Source: Candidatus Woesearchaeota archaeon (GTDB lineage: Archaea > Nanobdellota > Nanobdellia > Woesearchaeales > ARS49). Taken from it: DNA of 64,000 nucleotides. A model generated the notes under the pieces. It was not told the DNA's origin, searched no databases, and saw only the letters and a program-made list of their open reading frames with translations. Position 1 is the first letter of the stretch; each line of letters starts with the position of its first letter. Below are positions 23,562 through 32,520 of this stretch, piece by piece. The DNA is taken from NCBI GenBank assembly GCA_014729505.1, contig WJJS01000021.1, forward strand, positions 1 through 64,000. The letters are read 5' to 3'. The translations under genes were made by a program, and so were the position numbers.

Positions 23562-26324
23562 ATGGTGTCAAAAGTAGCTCTCCTGTGCTTAGTAATAATA
23601 ACGGCGGTGTCGGCAAATGCTCTGAGCACGATACACACTCTTGTACCAGGTCCTGATTCTCATTCTTTTCCCAACGCATCAAACGCGACGAGTTTTCAGG
23701 AATTGGCTGGCAATAGTTACGTTCTCAATACCAGCCTTGATTTGACAGGTAAGCTCAGCAATGGTGCCATTATCAATCTTCTTGCAACAGTAGAAAATCC
23801 TCTTTCTGCTAAGTTCATTACAAATAATGAATGGCTTGTAACGAGCAAAACAGAAAACCGTGTTGACCGCATCGATCCCATTGCAAGTACCTCATTTGAA
23901 AGTTATACGGTGCTTAACAGTCCCTGGGATGCCGAACTCGTTAGCACTGATGTATGGGTGATTGCTGATGAAGGTAATCAGCGCGTCATCAAAGTTGATG
24001 CGTCAACGGATACGATTTTGTGGTCGTACTCTACGGCGCCCAATGAGCCGACGGATGTTGATATTGTAACAAATGATCTGCTTCTTATCACGACGCATAC
24101 GAGTCCTTCTGTAAAACTTGTTAATATGAATACGAATGCCACGGTTGAGTCGATTATTTCTAATATTGGTAACGCGTATGACGCGGAGTACATCAATGAT
24201 ACTGCCTGGCTTGTTGTGGATAATGAGAATTGGAAAGTGAAGATGATGAATCCGCAAACGGATGCTATCATATGGGAGTATAATGTGAGTAATCCTTGGG
24301 ATGTTGAATTGCTTCCTGATGGTTCTTATCTTGTTGCTGGTAAGCTTAACGGTGAAAAGGGTTTTTTTAATCTTGAGCTGCCCTCCGGAACGCTTATCAG
24401 TAGTCACACGGAGAATGTCGTTGATCCTCGTGATGCGGAATATGTTGGTCCATTGCAATGGATTATTACTGATAAGTCCGGTCCTGCAAAAGCTAGCGTG
24501 ATTGAACAGTTTTATCCAACGAACTTGACCCTGGATATCGGTAATGATTCGACGATCGAATGGAGTTATGATGGTGAGCTCAACACTACTGTAACTATTG
24601 ACCAGAATAATTTGTCCGCCGCGATAAATGAATATTTGCTTTCTTGTGATCCTTGGACCACGTGTCAGGTTCCCTTGGTGTTTCATTCATTGACAAAAAG
24701 TCGACTTGATCTTGATCTTAACTCGCTCACGTATGACAGACGACCCATTGCGCAGCTCAATAGTCCAAATGGCGGGACGGTCGGCAAGATCGCGACGATT
24801 TCGTGGACGACAACTGATCAGGACAACGATCCTGTGACAACTACTATTTATTTTTCAAATGGGACTGATACGGTGTTGATGTATTCTAACACGAGTCTGC
24901 CCGGAATTCATTCTTTTGACTGGAATACTTCTGCTTTGCCTAATCTTGATTCCTATTCCATTATTGTCAATGTGAGCGATCCTTATGCGACGGGAATTAG
25001 TGATTCGAGCGATAGTTCTTTTGGTATTGATACCATCAATCCTTCTGTTGAACTTATCAGTCCTAATGGTGGTGAGAACATTTCAGGTCTTGTGCTTATT
25101 GTGTGGAATGGATCTGATAATCTTGATACGAATCTTTCTGTTTCTATTGAGTACAGTTTTGATAATGGCTCTTCGTGGACAGTAATTGATAACAATTTGG
25201 GTGATGATGGCAGTGAGAACTGGGATACGTCTGGTCTTAATGCGGATCATGTACTGCTTCGCGTTAATGTTACTGATGACGCTGGTAATACGGTCTCTGA
25301 TATCTCTGACGGATCTTTTCTTGTTGATAATGTAGGGCCGACTATTATTCTCGAAGGCCCGTCGGGATGGGTTGATACTAACACCATTTCGTTTATTTTT
25401 AATGTGTCGGATCCGGCGCAGGATTCCTTTGCGTGTGAGTTACAGACTGATGAATCCGGCGTTTTACAGACGGTGATAAACGTTACCGCGCCGGAGGGTG
25501 TTAATGTGATCAATCACACGCTTTCTGACGGGGATTATGTGTGGCTCATGCAATGTTCTGACGGGACGAATATCGCGTTGTCGTCTAATAGAACGATTAC
25601 TGTTGATACACATATTGATTCCCCTTCTTTTGGGCCTGTCGCTACGATTCAACAATCCAGTGCGACGCTCTTTTTTGTTTTCGACGAGCCAGTGACTTTT
25701 ACCGCGACTTTTAACAATAATTCTGTGTCTATGACTGACCAAGGTAGTGGTAATTATAGTTATGATGCAACCGGCCTTAGCAGTGGCTCGTATGATATGG
25801 TTGTTAATGCGACTGACGCCTATAATCATTCAGGAATCTTCACTCACTCGTATGCAGTAAGTATTCCGAGTCGAGGCGGGGGTGGCGGTGGAGGTTCATC
25901 CTGTCGTCCTGATTGGTCCTGTGGCGCGTGGGGTCCTTGCATTGCAGGGGAGCAAACAAGAACTTGTGTTGATGTAAGAAATTGTTATAAGAACTGGGAT
26001 AAGCCAGCTGAATCTCAGAGTTGCGTAGTTACTTCAAGCCATGTTGTTGAAGAAGAACTCTCTGTAGATCATTCCGGTTCTAGCGATAATAATACTGTCG
26101 AGCCCGAACCTGAACCGGTGGTTGAACCAGAGCCGAAACCGGAAAATGTTTCTGTTCCTCCAATAACTGGTAGTGCGGTTGCAGGCGGTTTTGGCTCTCT
26201 TGGGTGGGGCGTGCTCATTGGTTTTCTGTTGCTGGTGGCAGCTCTTCTTTCGTATCGCGCAAAACGAAAAGGTGCCAAAAGAAGAAAGGATGATGCGTAC
26301 GAAGTGCCATTACATTTTAAGTAG
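23562..26324 (+). CDS. Large surface protein: beta-propeller, Ig-like repeats, Gly7/W-C cassette, C-terminal anchor
   Basis: About 920 residues. A signal peptide (to about residue 22) is followed by repeats of a propeller type with recurring PWDAEL and DAEYV phrases (residues 60-310), then at least three Ig/cadherin-like domains with shared NSPNGG and SPNGGEN starts. A Gly7-Ser-Ser hinge leads to a W/C-rich thrombospondin-1-like module (DWSCGAWGPC, RTC, NC). After a Glu/Pro linker comes ITGSAV, a transmembrane helix and a basic tail. An in-frame GTG at 23544 is an alternative start; TATATA at about 23518 fits either. Likely adhesion or envelope role. Confidence 0.88.
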   Translation: MVSKVALLCLVIITAVSANALSTIHTLVPGPDSHSFPNASNATSFQELAGNSYVLNTSLDLTGKLSNGAIINLLATVENPLSAKFITNNEWLVTSKTENRVDRIDPIASTSFESYTVLNSPWDAELVSTDVWVIADEGNQRVIKVDASTDTILWSYSTAPNEPTDVDIVTNDLLLITTHTSPSVKLVNMNTNATVESIISNIGNAYDAEYINDTAWLVVDNENWKVKMMNPQTDAIIWEYNVSNPWDVELLPDGSYLVAGKLNGEKGFFNLELPSGTLISSHTENVVDPRDAEYVGPLQWIITDKSGPAKASVIEQFYPTNLTLDIGNDSTIEWSYDGELNTTVTIDQNNLSAAINEYLLSCDPWTTCQVPLVFHSLTKSRLDLDLNSLTYDRRPIAQLNSPNGGTVGKIATISWTTTDQDNDPVTTTIYFSNGTDTVLMYSNTSLPGIHSFDWNTSALPNLDSYSIIVNVSDPYATGISDSSDSSFGIDTINPSVELISPNGGENISGLVLIVWNGSDNLDTNLSVSIEYSFDNGSSWTVIDNNLGDDGSENWDTSGLNADHVLLRVNVTDDAGNTVSDISDGSFLVDNVGPTIILEGPSGWVDTNTISFIFNVSDPAQDSFACELQTDESGVLQTVINVTAPEGVNVINHTLSDGDYVWLMQCSDGTNIALSSNRTITVDTHIDSPSFGPVATIQQSSATLFFVFDEPVTFTATFNNNSVSMTDQGSGNYSYDATGLSSGSYDMVVNATDAYNHSGIFTHSYAVSIPSRGGGGGGGSSCRPDWSCGAWGPCIAGEQTRTCVDVRNCYKNWDKPAESQSCVVTSSHVVEEELSVDHSGSSDNNTVEPEPEPVVEPEPKPENVSVPPITGSAVAGGFGSLGWGVLIGFLLLVAALLSYRAKRKGAKRRKDDAYEVPLHFK

Positions 26325-26378
26325 GTTCGCATACGTTATGTCATGAGACCTGTCGCAGGGTAGTATGAAAAAGAGTGT

Positions 26379-26558
26379 GTGTCGGAGTATCTTAAACCTG
26401 CAAAACGTGATGATCGAGGTTTGTGTAAAAAATGTCAGCGCGATGTTGACGAACGTGGTATTCTTCCCTCTGGTGACGGCAACTGTGTGATCTATGGCAA
26501 GCCTTGTTTAGTTTCTGCTATTTATTGTTTGCTTGTCTCTTTACAAAAGGATTTCTAG
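26379..26558 (+). CDS. Possible small Cys-containing protein (59 codons)
   Basis: In the 230-base gap after the surface protein, a GTG-started frame encodes 59 residues including LCKKCQRDVDERG and two further cysteines (GNC, KPC), the look of a small zinc-binding protein. The same frame extends upstream to ATG 26343 but is broken by TAG at 26361. No strong ribosome-binding site is seen. It ends inside the palindrome TCTAGA that also holds the stop of the convergent coiled-coil gene. It could be a real micro-gene, a decayed gene or chance. Confidence 0.3.
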   Translation: MSEYLKPAKRDDRGLCKKCQRDVDERGILPSGDGNCVIYGKPCLVSAIYCLLVSLQKDF

Positions 26559-28834
26559 AATTGGTCTTCTGGCAGTTCGCTAATAATATCTGAGAAGGCC
26601 TTGTATGCTTCTTGTTCTGCAGCGTCCATTTCCTTGGATTTTTTGAGTGCTCTTCGCATGATGCGTCGTCGTTTGCGAAGGTATGTTTGTATGTGTCGTC
26701 GATCCATGCCGAAGTTCGCTTCATATGATGCAGACAGTCTGTGGACTGCTTCGTATTGTAGTGCTGCGCGCTGTGCTACACTGACTGCTTTTTGTGCTTG
26801 TTCGTAGTGCTCTGTTTGTGTTGTTAGTGTATCATTGACCTGTCTTACATACTCGTTTTCTGCTTCTTGAACGCGCTCCTGTAAACTATCAATGTGCCCA
26901 AACATTGCTTGCAAATGTTCTACTCTCTTTTCCCAGTATTGTCGTTCTCTGCCTGGTTCAAACGTTCCTGGAAATAATTGCGATCCTCGTTCATGTATTC
27001 TTCTTCGTAATTGTTCTCGTTCGCGATTGCATTCTTCGAGTTCTGCAATAACTGGTGCTCGTTGGTTGATGTAGGTAACTAATGTGTCGTAGTCGCGCGG
27101 ACCCAGGCGTCCGCTGTACTGTGCGACAAATTCTTTTTTTAGTTCTTCGATGCGTTGTTGTTCTTTTTGCACTTCTTGTTTCTTTTCGATAAGCCTTTGT
27201 ACTTCTCGCAGTTCTTTTCGTAATGATGGTTTCTTGCCGCTTTTGAGTAGTTCGTGAAACGCTGCTGTTTTTCCCCGTCCTGTAGCGTCTATTTCTTCGA
27301 GTCTGCTCAGCATGTCTTCAGGTGTTGTCCAGATGCCTTTGCGAAATGGTTTGGCGAGTGCTTGTTCATCATTTTCGTATTGTGCTTGTTGTTCTTCATA
27401 CGCTTCGATGCTGGCGAGTAATGGATCTTCAACGATCGTAGTTCCAATGATGTCTTTTCCATAGAGGCTGAGATGTGCGAGTTTTATCGCGCATGTTGTT
27501 TCTTGTAGGTGTGGTAGTTCTGCGATGCGCGCTCTAAGAAATGATATTCTTCCTGACAATTCTCCTCGTGGTTGATCCTCTAGCAGATCTGCGCCAAAAG
27601 CATTAATCTCTTCGCGAAAGCGCTCATATCTCGAGGGTGTACTGTCGCCCGCATTCAATGTGCTGATGATTGTGTAATGTTGTAGGAGTAGTCTTTCTTG
27701 TGCGGAGGAAAGTTCGTTTTGTTGTCTTTGTACTTGGTCTTTGGCGTTTGCTAGTGCATCGAGTCGTGAACGCGCTGTTGTACTATCTGTTGTTCCGATG
27801 CATCGCTCTAAATTCTTTTCTGTATCAGCTATGTTTTTGTTACTGGTGATTTGGATGAGCATGTACAGGTCATCGAGTGCTGCGCTTGCTGCTTCGCAAA
27901 GCAGTGTGCGCGACGGGCGTTCTCCTAGTGTTGGAAATCGTTCTCGGTACTGCCAGTCGTGATCTGAAGCAGCTTCAAGCAGTTCTTGTGATGGCAGGAG
28001 TTTTTTGTAGGTCTCGAGTTGTGAGAGTAACTGTGTTCTTGTGTGTTCTGGGGTGCTGCCTGACCCTGCTGTGATGATACTTGCTGCTTGTACGAGTGTT
28101 GTTGATGGCAGTTCTATGCCTTGTCGACGGGCTTCCGTGTGAAGAATTGTCCGTGTCCTGCCGATGATAAATTCTAATTGTGATATGCGTGCGATCGCAT
28201 CATTGAGTTGATCGATGGTTTGCCCATACATTGCTTCGCGTTGTTGTGGTGGTGCTGTGGCAAAATGTCCTTTACTGTCGATGTTTGGACTGATAGCCAT
28301 GAGTAGATTTTGCATCCTTCCGACTTCTTCGTCGGTGCTAATCGATTGTGCCTGATGTAGTTGTCGCAGGTATTCTTCGCCTACTTTTGCCAGTCCTTTG
28401 ATGATGATGTCCGCTGCTCGAACGGCGTGGGTGGGATCTTGTGGAACGGTGAGTAATTGTTCTGCAGTTAAGCGGTGTACCGGTATGTGATCTCCTTGTT
28501 CATCGGCGTGTTTTGTTGTCCAGATTCCTTGCGGGATGCCTTCTTCTGCTCCTTTTTTTTCTTCATCGTGAAAAAATTTTGTTAGAGAAGAAAGGTAACG
28601 TCCGCGTTCTATTGCTGCTTCTTGTGGGAATGGTATTGCACTGAAGACAGAAAAAAACGCGTCGAGTGCCCGTCGGGGATGTCTTCGAAGTTCTTCAAGA
28701 CCGGTGTCGAGATGTCGTCGAAGCTGTGCTCGTGCGTCGTCCAAATCATGTTCAAGTCGTCGTACGTGCTCGTGAATTTCGAGCATTTGGTTGCGCGTAG
28801 CTCTCATTTGTTGTGATTTGCTTGCTGGATCCAT
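26555..28834 (-). CDS. Long coiled-coil protein, function unknown
   Basis: About 759 residues, mostly charged helices with heptad-like spacing throughout (for example RRLEHDLDDARAQLRRHL, KKQEVQKEQQRIEELKKEF). No signal, membrane helix or P-loop is visible, so it is not an SMC ATPase. A repeated phrase GIWTT occurs near residues 103 and 500, each close to a K/R-rich stretch, suggesting internal duplication. The ATG at 28834 is 25-30 bases from TTTATATAT, favouring it over an upstream TTG. It ends in a basic region KRRRIMRRALKK and an acidic tail. A scaffold role is possible. Confidence 0.8.
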   Translation of the reverse strand: MDPASKSQQMRATRNQMLEIHEHVRRLEHDLDDARAQLRRHLDTGLEELRRHPRRALDAFFSVFSAIPFPQEAAIERGRYLSSLTKFFHDEEKKGAEEGIPQGIWTTKHADEQGDHIPVHRLTAEQLLTVPQDPTHAVRAADIIIKGLAKVGEEYLRQLHQAQSISTDEEVGRMQNLLMAISPNIDSKGHFATAPPQQREAMYGQTIDQLNDAIARISQLEFIIGRTRTILHTEARRQGIELPSTTLVQAASIITAGSGSTPEHTRTQLLSQLETYKKLLPSQELLEAASDHDWQYRERFPTLGERPSRTLLCEAASAALDDLYMLIQITSNKNIADTEKNLERCIGTTDSTTARSRLDALANAKDQVQRQQNELSSAQERLLLQHYTIISTLNAGDSTPSRYERFREEINAFGADLLEDQPRGELSGRISFLRARIAELPHLQETTCAIKLAHLSLYGKDIIGTTIVEDPLLASIEAYEEQQAQYENDEQALAKPFRKGIWTTPEDMLSRLEEIDATGRGKTAAFHELLKSGKKPSLRKELREVQRLIEKKQEVQKEQQRIEELKKEFVAQYSGRLGPRDYDTLVTYINQRAPVIAELEECNREREQLRRRIHERGSQLFPGTFEPGRERQYWEKRVEHLQAMFGHIDSLQERVQEAENEYVRQVNDTLTTQTEHYEQAQKAVSVAQRAALQYEAVHRLSASYEANFGMDRRHIQTYLRKRRRIMRRALKKSKEMDAAEQEAYKAFSDIISELPEDQF

Positions 28835-28903
28835 GACCTCTGCGAACTCCTCCAAATATATAAATTTATTGAGTATTAAGAAGTAGTGACGTTTAAGTGA
28901 TGT

Positions 28904-29326
28904 TTATGCGCTTCGTCGATGCTTTGAAACCCGATGCTGTTGTGCGATCTCCGCCGCAGGGATATACAGTCCTTTTGAGCTTCTGTAAATGTAAACTGCC
29001 AGGTCCTGGCCCTTCAGTTGTTTTGCAGGGTCTTTGTCAGGGCTCTGTTCCAGTGTCATTTCTTCTAAAACCCACTCTCTTTGCGGATGCCAAAACAGCG
29101 CGGTGCGTTGACGGTGGACTGGCCATCGTACTACTTTTGCTTCTCCCTGCTGTACTGCACTTTCGATTTCTCGCGGTCGAAAACCATTGTAGATGAGGTC
29201 TGCAAGTAATCCGTACGTGTACCAGTCGAGAAATTCTGCTACTGTCTGCGCTGGTGTCCTGCTGTACGCGGTAAAACTGTGCACAGTGTTGTCTAGGAAT
29301 CGCAATGGTACGCAGTAGGTCTTCAC
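28904..29326 (-). CDS. Hypothetical protein with leaderless GTG start
   Basis: Not recognised; 140 residues, mixed alpha/beta, with no membrane segment. A TATA box (AAAATATAAAAAGG) lies about 25 bases before the GTG at 29326, matching other leaderless starts here. The 5' spacer contains CCGTTT and AAACGG that could form a six-base stem directly before the start. It is downstream of parA on the same strand but with its own promoter. Confidence 0.65.
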   Translation of the reverse strand: MKTYCVPLRFLDNTVHSFTAYSRTPAQTVAEFLDWYTYGLLADLIYNGFRPREIESAVQQGEAKVVRWPVHRQRTALFWHPQREWVLEEMTLEQSPDKDPAKQLKGQDLAVYIYRSSKGLYIPAAEIAQQHRVSKHRRSA

Positions 29327-29360
29327 CGTTTTGTTGAAGAAACGGCCTTTTTATATTTTT

Positions 29361-30113
29361 CTAGATGGAGAAATATTCTGCTCCTAGCACGATATCGACC
29401 AGTTTGCGGTATTCTTGTGCTCCTCGTGAATTTCTGGCGTAATCGAAGATAGTCTTGAATTTTCCTGGCGCTTCCTTAAACTTGCTGCTTGCATGGATGG
29501 GGTCCATGACAAGTTCTCCATACGTTTCTTTCATTTGTTTGAGTGTTGTTTTGCAGATTTTATTGCGCTTGTCATACAGTGTTGGTATGATCTTAGTGAC
29601 TTCTGCTTGGTGTTTGAAGACGCGATTGAGTTCTTTTATTGCCGCTATCATGTTGCTCATGGCTTTCAGTGAGAGAATGTCTGTTGATGCAGGTATGAAG
29701 ACCTCGTCGACATAGAGCAGCGCGTTTTGGTTGAGCAGTCCTAAACTTGGTGGACAATCGAGGATGACAAAATCGAAATCACTTATGGGTTCTAATTTTC
29801 GCCGAAGTACTGTTTCCCGGCTTGGTTCTCCGACGAGGATCATTTGCGCTTTTGTAAGCGTCTCTCTGCTGGTAATGATGAAAAAGTTTTCATCGACTTT
29901 TTTGTAGCATTGTTGCGGATTGACTCCGTTGATGAGAACATCATAAATGTCGGGTTCTGATTCTATGTCGAGTGACATTCCTATGTTTCCCTGAGGATCC
30001 AAATCGATAACGAGAACTTTTTTGTTTTGTTTGGCAAGACCGTGTGCCAAATTGATGGTCGTTGTAGTTTTTCCGACGCCGCCTTTTTGATTTATTATCG
30101 CTATTTTTTGCAT
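29361..30113 (-). CDS. ParA/Soj-family partitioning ATPase
   Basis: Walker-type ATPase of 250 residues used for chromosome or cargo positioning. The deviant Walker A KGGVGKTTT is at residues 10-18 with signature Lys, followed by DLDPQGN and the Walker B DFVILDCPPSLG. The DNA-binding C-terminal region is rich in Lys. A leader with GAGGGTGA and a TATATAACC box precede the ATG. No ParB or parS is seen nearby, so the partner is elsewhere or absent; the neighbouring coiled-coil protein is a candidate cargo only by position. Confidence 0.92.
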   Translation of the reverse strand: MQKIAIINQKGGVGKTTTTINLAHGLAKQNKKVLVIDLDPQGNIGMSLDIESEPDIYDVLINGVNPQQCYKKVDENFFIITSRETLTKAQMILVGEPSRETVLRRKLEPISDFDFVILDCPPSLGLLNQNALLYVDEVFIPASTDILSLKAMSNMIAAIKELNRVFKHQAEVTKIIPTLYDKRNKICKTTLKQMKETYGELVMDPIHASSKFKEAPGKFKTIFDYARNSRGAQEYRKLVDIVLGAEYFSI

Positions 30114-30188
30114 TGATAGTTCACCCTCTTTTAGCTAACAACGCGCTGAAACCACTAGGTTATATATTAATGTGTTGGTGCGCCTTGT

Positions 30189-31106
30189 TTAGTCGTGTTC
30201 TGCCAGGTACTTCTCTGCTTCCATTGCTGCTTTACATCCGGATCCTGCCGCGGTAATTGCCTGGCGGTACACGAGATCTTGTACGTCTCCTGCACCAAAC
30301 ACTCCTTTTTTACTGGTGTGCATGAAGCGGTCGGTGATGAGATATCCTTTGTCATTGAGATCGACGAGTCCTTTCAGAAACGAAGTATTTGGTATGTGTC
30401 CTATGGCGAGAAACACTCCTTGTGTGGCAAAATCTTCGACTTCTCCGGTGTTGACATCGACGAGATCTACTCCTGTAACGTGTTTTCCGTCGCCTTTGAT
30501 CTGGTCAACGATGTTGTTCCAGCGGATGTCGATCTTGTCATTTTTTTTGACGCGTTCTTGCATAATGACGCTTGCTCGCAATTGATCTCGTCGGTGTATA
30601 ATGGTTACTTTTGTGCAGAATTTTGTTAAAAATAATGCTTCTTCGCATGCGCTGTCCCCGCCACCGACGACGATGACTTCTTTGTCTTTGTAGAAGAATC
30701 CGTCACATGTTGCACAGGTCGTTACACCTTTTCCTTTGTATTGTTCTTCTCCTTTAACGTTGAGCCATCTCGCGCTTGCCCCGGAAGCAATGATGAGTGT
30801 TTGTGTTTGAATCGTGCGTTCGCTTGCCGTCAGTTCGTATCCGCCGCTGATTTCTTTGACGCTAGTGATGCTGTCTGTTGCAAAGCGCGCACCAAACTTT
30901 TGTGCTTGCTCGCGAGTGTGTTGTACGAGTTGTGGTCCTTGGATGCCTTCTGGAAATCCCGGGAAGTTTTCCACTTTTGTGGTGAGTGTGAGTTGTCCTC
31001 CTTCCTGTGGTCCGCCGATAACTAGTGGCGAGAGTTCTGCTCGTGCACAATACACGGCGGCGGTGAGTCCTGCAATGCCTGATCCGAGAATAACGACTTT
31101 TTCCAT
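30189..31106 (-). CDS. trxB: Thioredoxin reductase (NAD(P)H, FAD)
   Basis: Flavoprotein of 305 residues that reduces thioredoxin. The FAD-binding GSGIAGL is at residues 8-14, the redox pair CATC at 131-134 in the context TTCATCDGFFYK, and the second nucleotide-binding GGGDSACEEA follows. The C-terminus has GVFGAGDVQD. Full length for the low-molecular-weight class. A TATA box AGTATAAATAAC precedes a start that is probably leaderless. No thioredoxin gene is adjacent. Confidence 0.94.
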   Translation of the reverse strand: MEKVVILGSGIAGLTAAVYCARAELSPLVIGGPQEGGQLTLTTKVENFPGFPEGIQGPQLVQHTREQAQKFGARFATDSITSVKEISGGYELTASERTIQTQTLIIASGASARWLNVKGEEQYKGKGVTTCATCDGFFYKDKEVIVVGGGDSACEEALFLTKFCTKVTIIHRRDQLRASVIMQERVKKNDKIDIRWNNIVDQIKGDGKHVTGVDLVDVNTGEVEDFATQGVFLAIGHIPNTSFLKGLVDLNDKGYLITDRFMHTSKKGVFGAGDVQDLVYRQAITAAGSGCKAAMEAEKYLAEHD

Positions 31107-31152
31107 GAGTGCTTTTGTTTTGTAGTGTTATTTATACTTTTGCTAAGAACGC

Positions 31153-31503
31153 TTACTCTTTTTGCAGCAGATCGATAACGTACAACAGGCCACACAGTGC
31201 TGGAAATATTGTTGAAGTGAGCCAGTACAGTAAGGTATCGCCTGTGAGCCAGCGGATGAAAATGCCTGTGCCGATGAGTATGCCGAGTGCTACTAGCACG
31301 AGTATTGTTGCGAGTATGGCTTGTTCGCTGAGCAGGTCAAAGAGTGCGGTAAGTACTGAAAGTTCAAAGAGAAAGATGAATATCGAACTGATAACGAGCA
31401 GTACCCAGTAGAGAGCGCCGGTTGGTGCAAGCCACCAGAACAGTGCAATGAGTGCTGCACTTAAGATGAGAGTGCCGAGTGGAATAAGGAATCGTGAGGC
31501 CAT
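31153..31503 (-). CDS. Small membrane protein, four helices
   Basis: Unknown function; 116 residues made almost entirely of four hydrophobic segments (roughly 6-24, 30-54, 62-84, 88-112) and a short acidic/basic end LLQKE. No charged residues within the helices suggest a channel or enzyme. Its promoter (AATATATTTATAAG around 31524-31540) is back to back with that of the divergent signal peptidase gene. Confidence 0.75.
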   Translation of the reverse strand: MASRFLIPLGTLILSAALIALFWWLAPTGALYWVLLVISSIFIFLFELSVLTALFDLLSEQAILATILVLVALGILIGTGIFIRWLTGDTLLYWLTSTIFPALCGLLYVIDLLQKE

Positions 31504-31609
31504 TCTTGTTGAGCGGATATCTGCTTATAAATATATTTATGAGTACTCTGTCATAGTGAAAAGGACAAAGATTTATATAGCTACTTTTCATTACGATTTA
31601 GTGATACTT

Positions 31610-32095
31610 ATGAAAGCGTGGGGAATTCCAGTGGTTCTGGCAGTGTTTTTGGCCGGCTTTTTGTGCGGTAATGTGGTCGTGAGCCAGGCGGCTGATTTGT
31701 CATATCCTTTGTATTGGTTTGGCTACAGCCAAGAGCGCGCGTCACCTTCCAACTGGGTGGCTGAGGAAAGCATTCATGTCTATCAGGATCGTATTGTCAT
31801 TGATCTTGAGGATGCGTATTGGGCGAAGTTTGTCAATACGAATAGTATGGATCCTCTGCTTGATGAAGAGTCAAATGCGTTGCAGATCAAACCAGCCAGT
31901 CCTTCGCAGATTCGAGTCGGCGACATTATCACGTATTCTTTGGGCGACAGCGCGGTAATTCATCGTGTTATTGAAACTGGTGTTGACGAGAGTGGCTGGT
32001 TTGCAATCACTAAAGGTGATAATAATGCATATGCAGATCCCGCAAAGGTTCGTTTCGATCAGGTCGAGCGCGTGCTTGTCGCGATTATTTACTAA
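31610..32095 (+). CDS. Archaeal signal peptidase I (S26B, Sec11-type)
   Basis: Membrane protease that removes signal peptides, 161 residues from ATG 31610. One N-terminal membrane helix is followed by the catalytic serine in TNSMDPLLD, the box GDIITY, the catalytic His in VIHRV and Asp in ITKGDNN. Use of His/Asp in place of Lys marks the archaeal/ER type. TTTATATAG at 31572-31580 is 25 bases before an in-frame GTG at 31601, so the true start could be three codons earlier. It suits a genome with many exported proteins. Confidence 0.85.
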   Translation: MKAWGIPVVLAVFLAGFLCGNVVVSQAADLSYPLYWFGYSQERASPSNWVAEESIHVYQDRIVIDLEDAYWAKFVNTNSMDPLLDEESNALQIKPASPSQIRVGDIITYSLGDSAVIHRVIETGVDESGWFAITKGDNNAYADPAKVRFDQVERVLVAIIY

Positions 32096-32128
32096 CTTTT
32101 TTATATTCTTGATTACTTTTTTTTCTTT

Positions 32129-32488
32129 ATGGGGTCGTATCCGTTTGTTCGCGTGATGGGTTCTAGTATGGTGTTGTATGCAGAGACTGCTATTGGTGAT
32201 TATGAGGACAAGGAGAAGGAAGCAAAGGATACGAGGGAATGGGAAGTACTGATGACTGAGAAGTTGCGCAGTCTTTTGCCGAAGCTTGAGGCTGTTCTTC
32301 ACGGTCTTGGTATTGCGCTGGCGCCGATAACGGCCGGTTATGAAGTGCATATGGTGCCGATCCTTGTTGATGTTAATCAACTGGACTGTGATCGCCTGAA
32401 GGTAACCTTATGCGTGTCTACTCCTTTGCTTGATGATGAAAAGCAGAGGATTAAAGAAGCGCTTGAGCGAGAACTCCAACGCGAGTAA
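32129..32488 (+). CDS. Hypothetical small soluble protein
   Basis: Not recognised; 119 residues with a predicted alpha-beta pattern, including a strongly helical acidic/basic middle (DKEKEAKDTREWEVLMTEKLRSLL) and a hydrophobic strand (LKVTLCVSTPLLDD). No signal peptide or motif. TTTTTTATATTC, 25-30 bases upstream, favours the ATG at 32129. It lies between signal peptidase and methionine aminopeptidase genes, both maturing nascent proteins, but each has its own TATA box. Confidence 0.65.
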   Translation: MGSYPFVRVMGSSMVLYAETAIGDYEDKEKEAKDTREWEVLMTEKLRSLLPKLEAVLHGLGIALAPITAGYEVHMVPILVDVNQLDCDRLKVTLCVSTPLLDDEKQRIKEALERELQRE

Positions 32489-32520
32489 CTTTTTTATATC
32501 GTGCGTATTTTTTGTCTCGC

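Noticed and set aside
26343..26558. Pyrrolysine-type readthrough of an in-frame TAG
   Set aside because: TAG is used as an ordinary stop elsewhere in the window (for example at 34527-34529 and 37225-37227), and no pyl genes or supporting context were seen.
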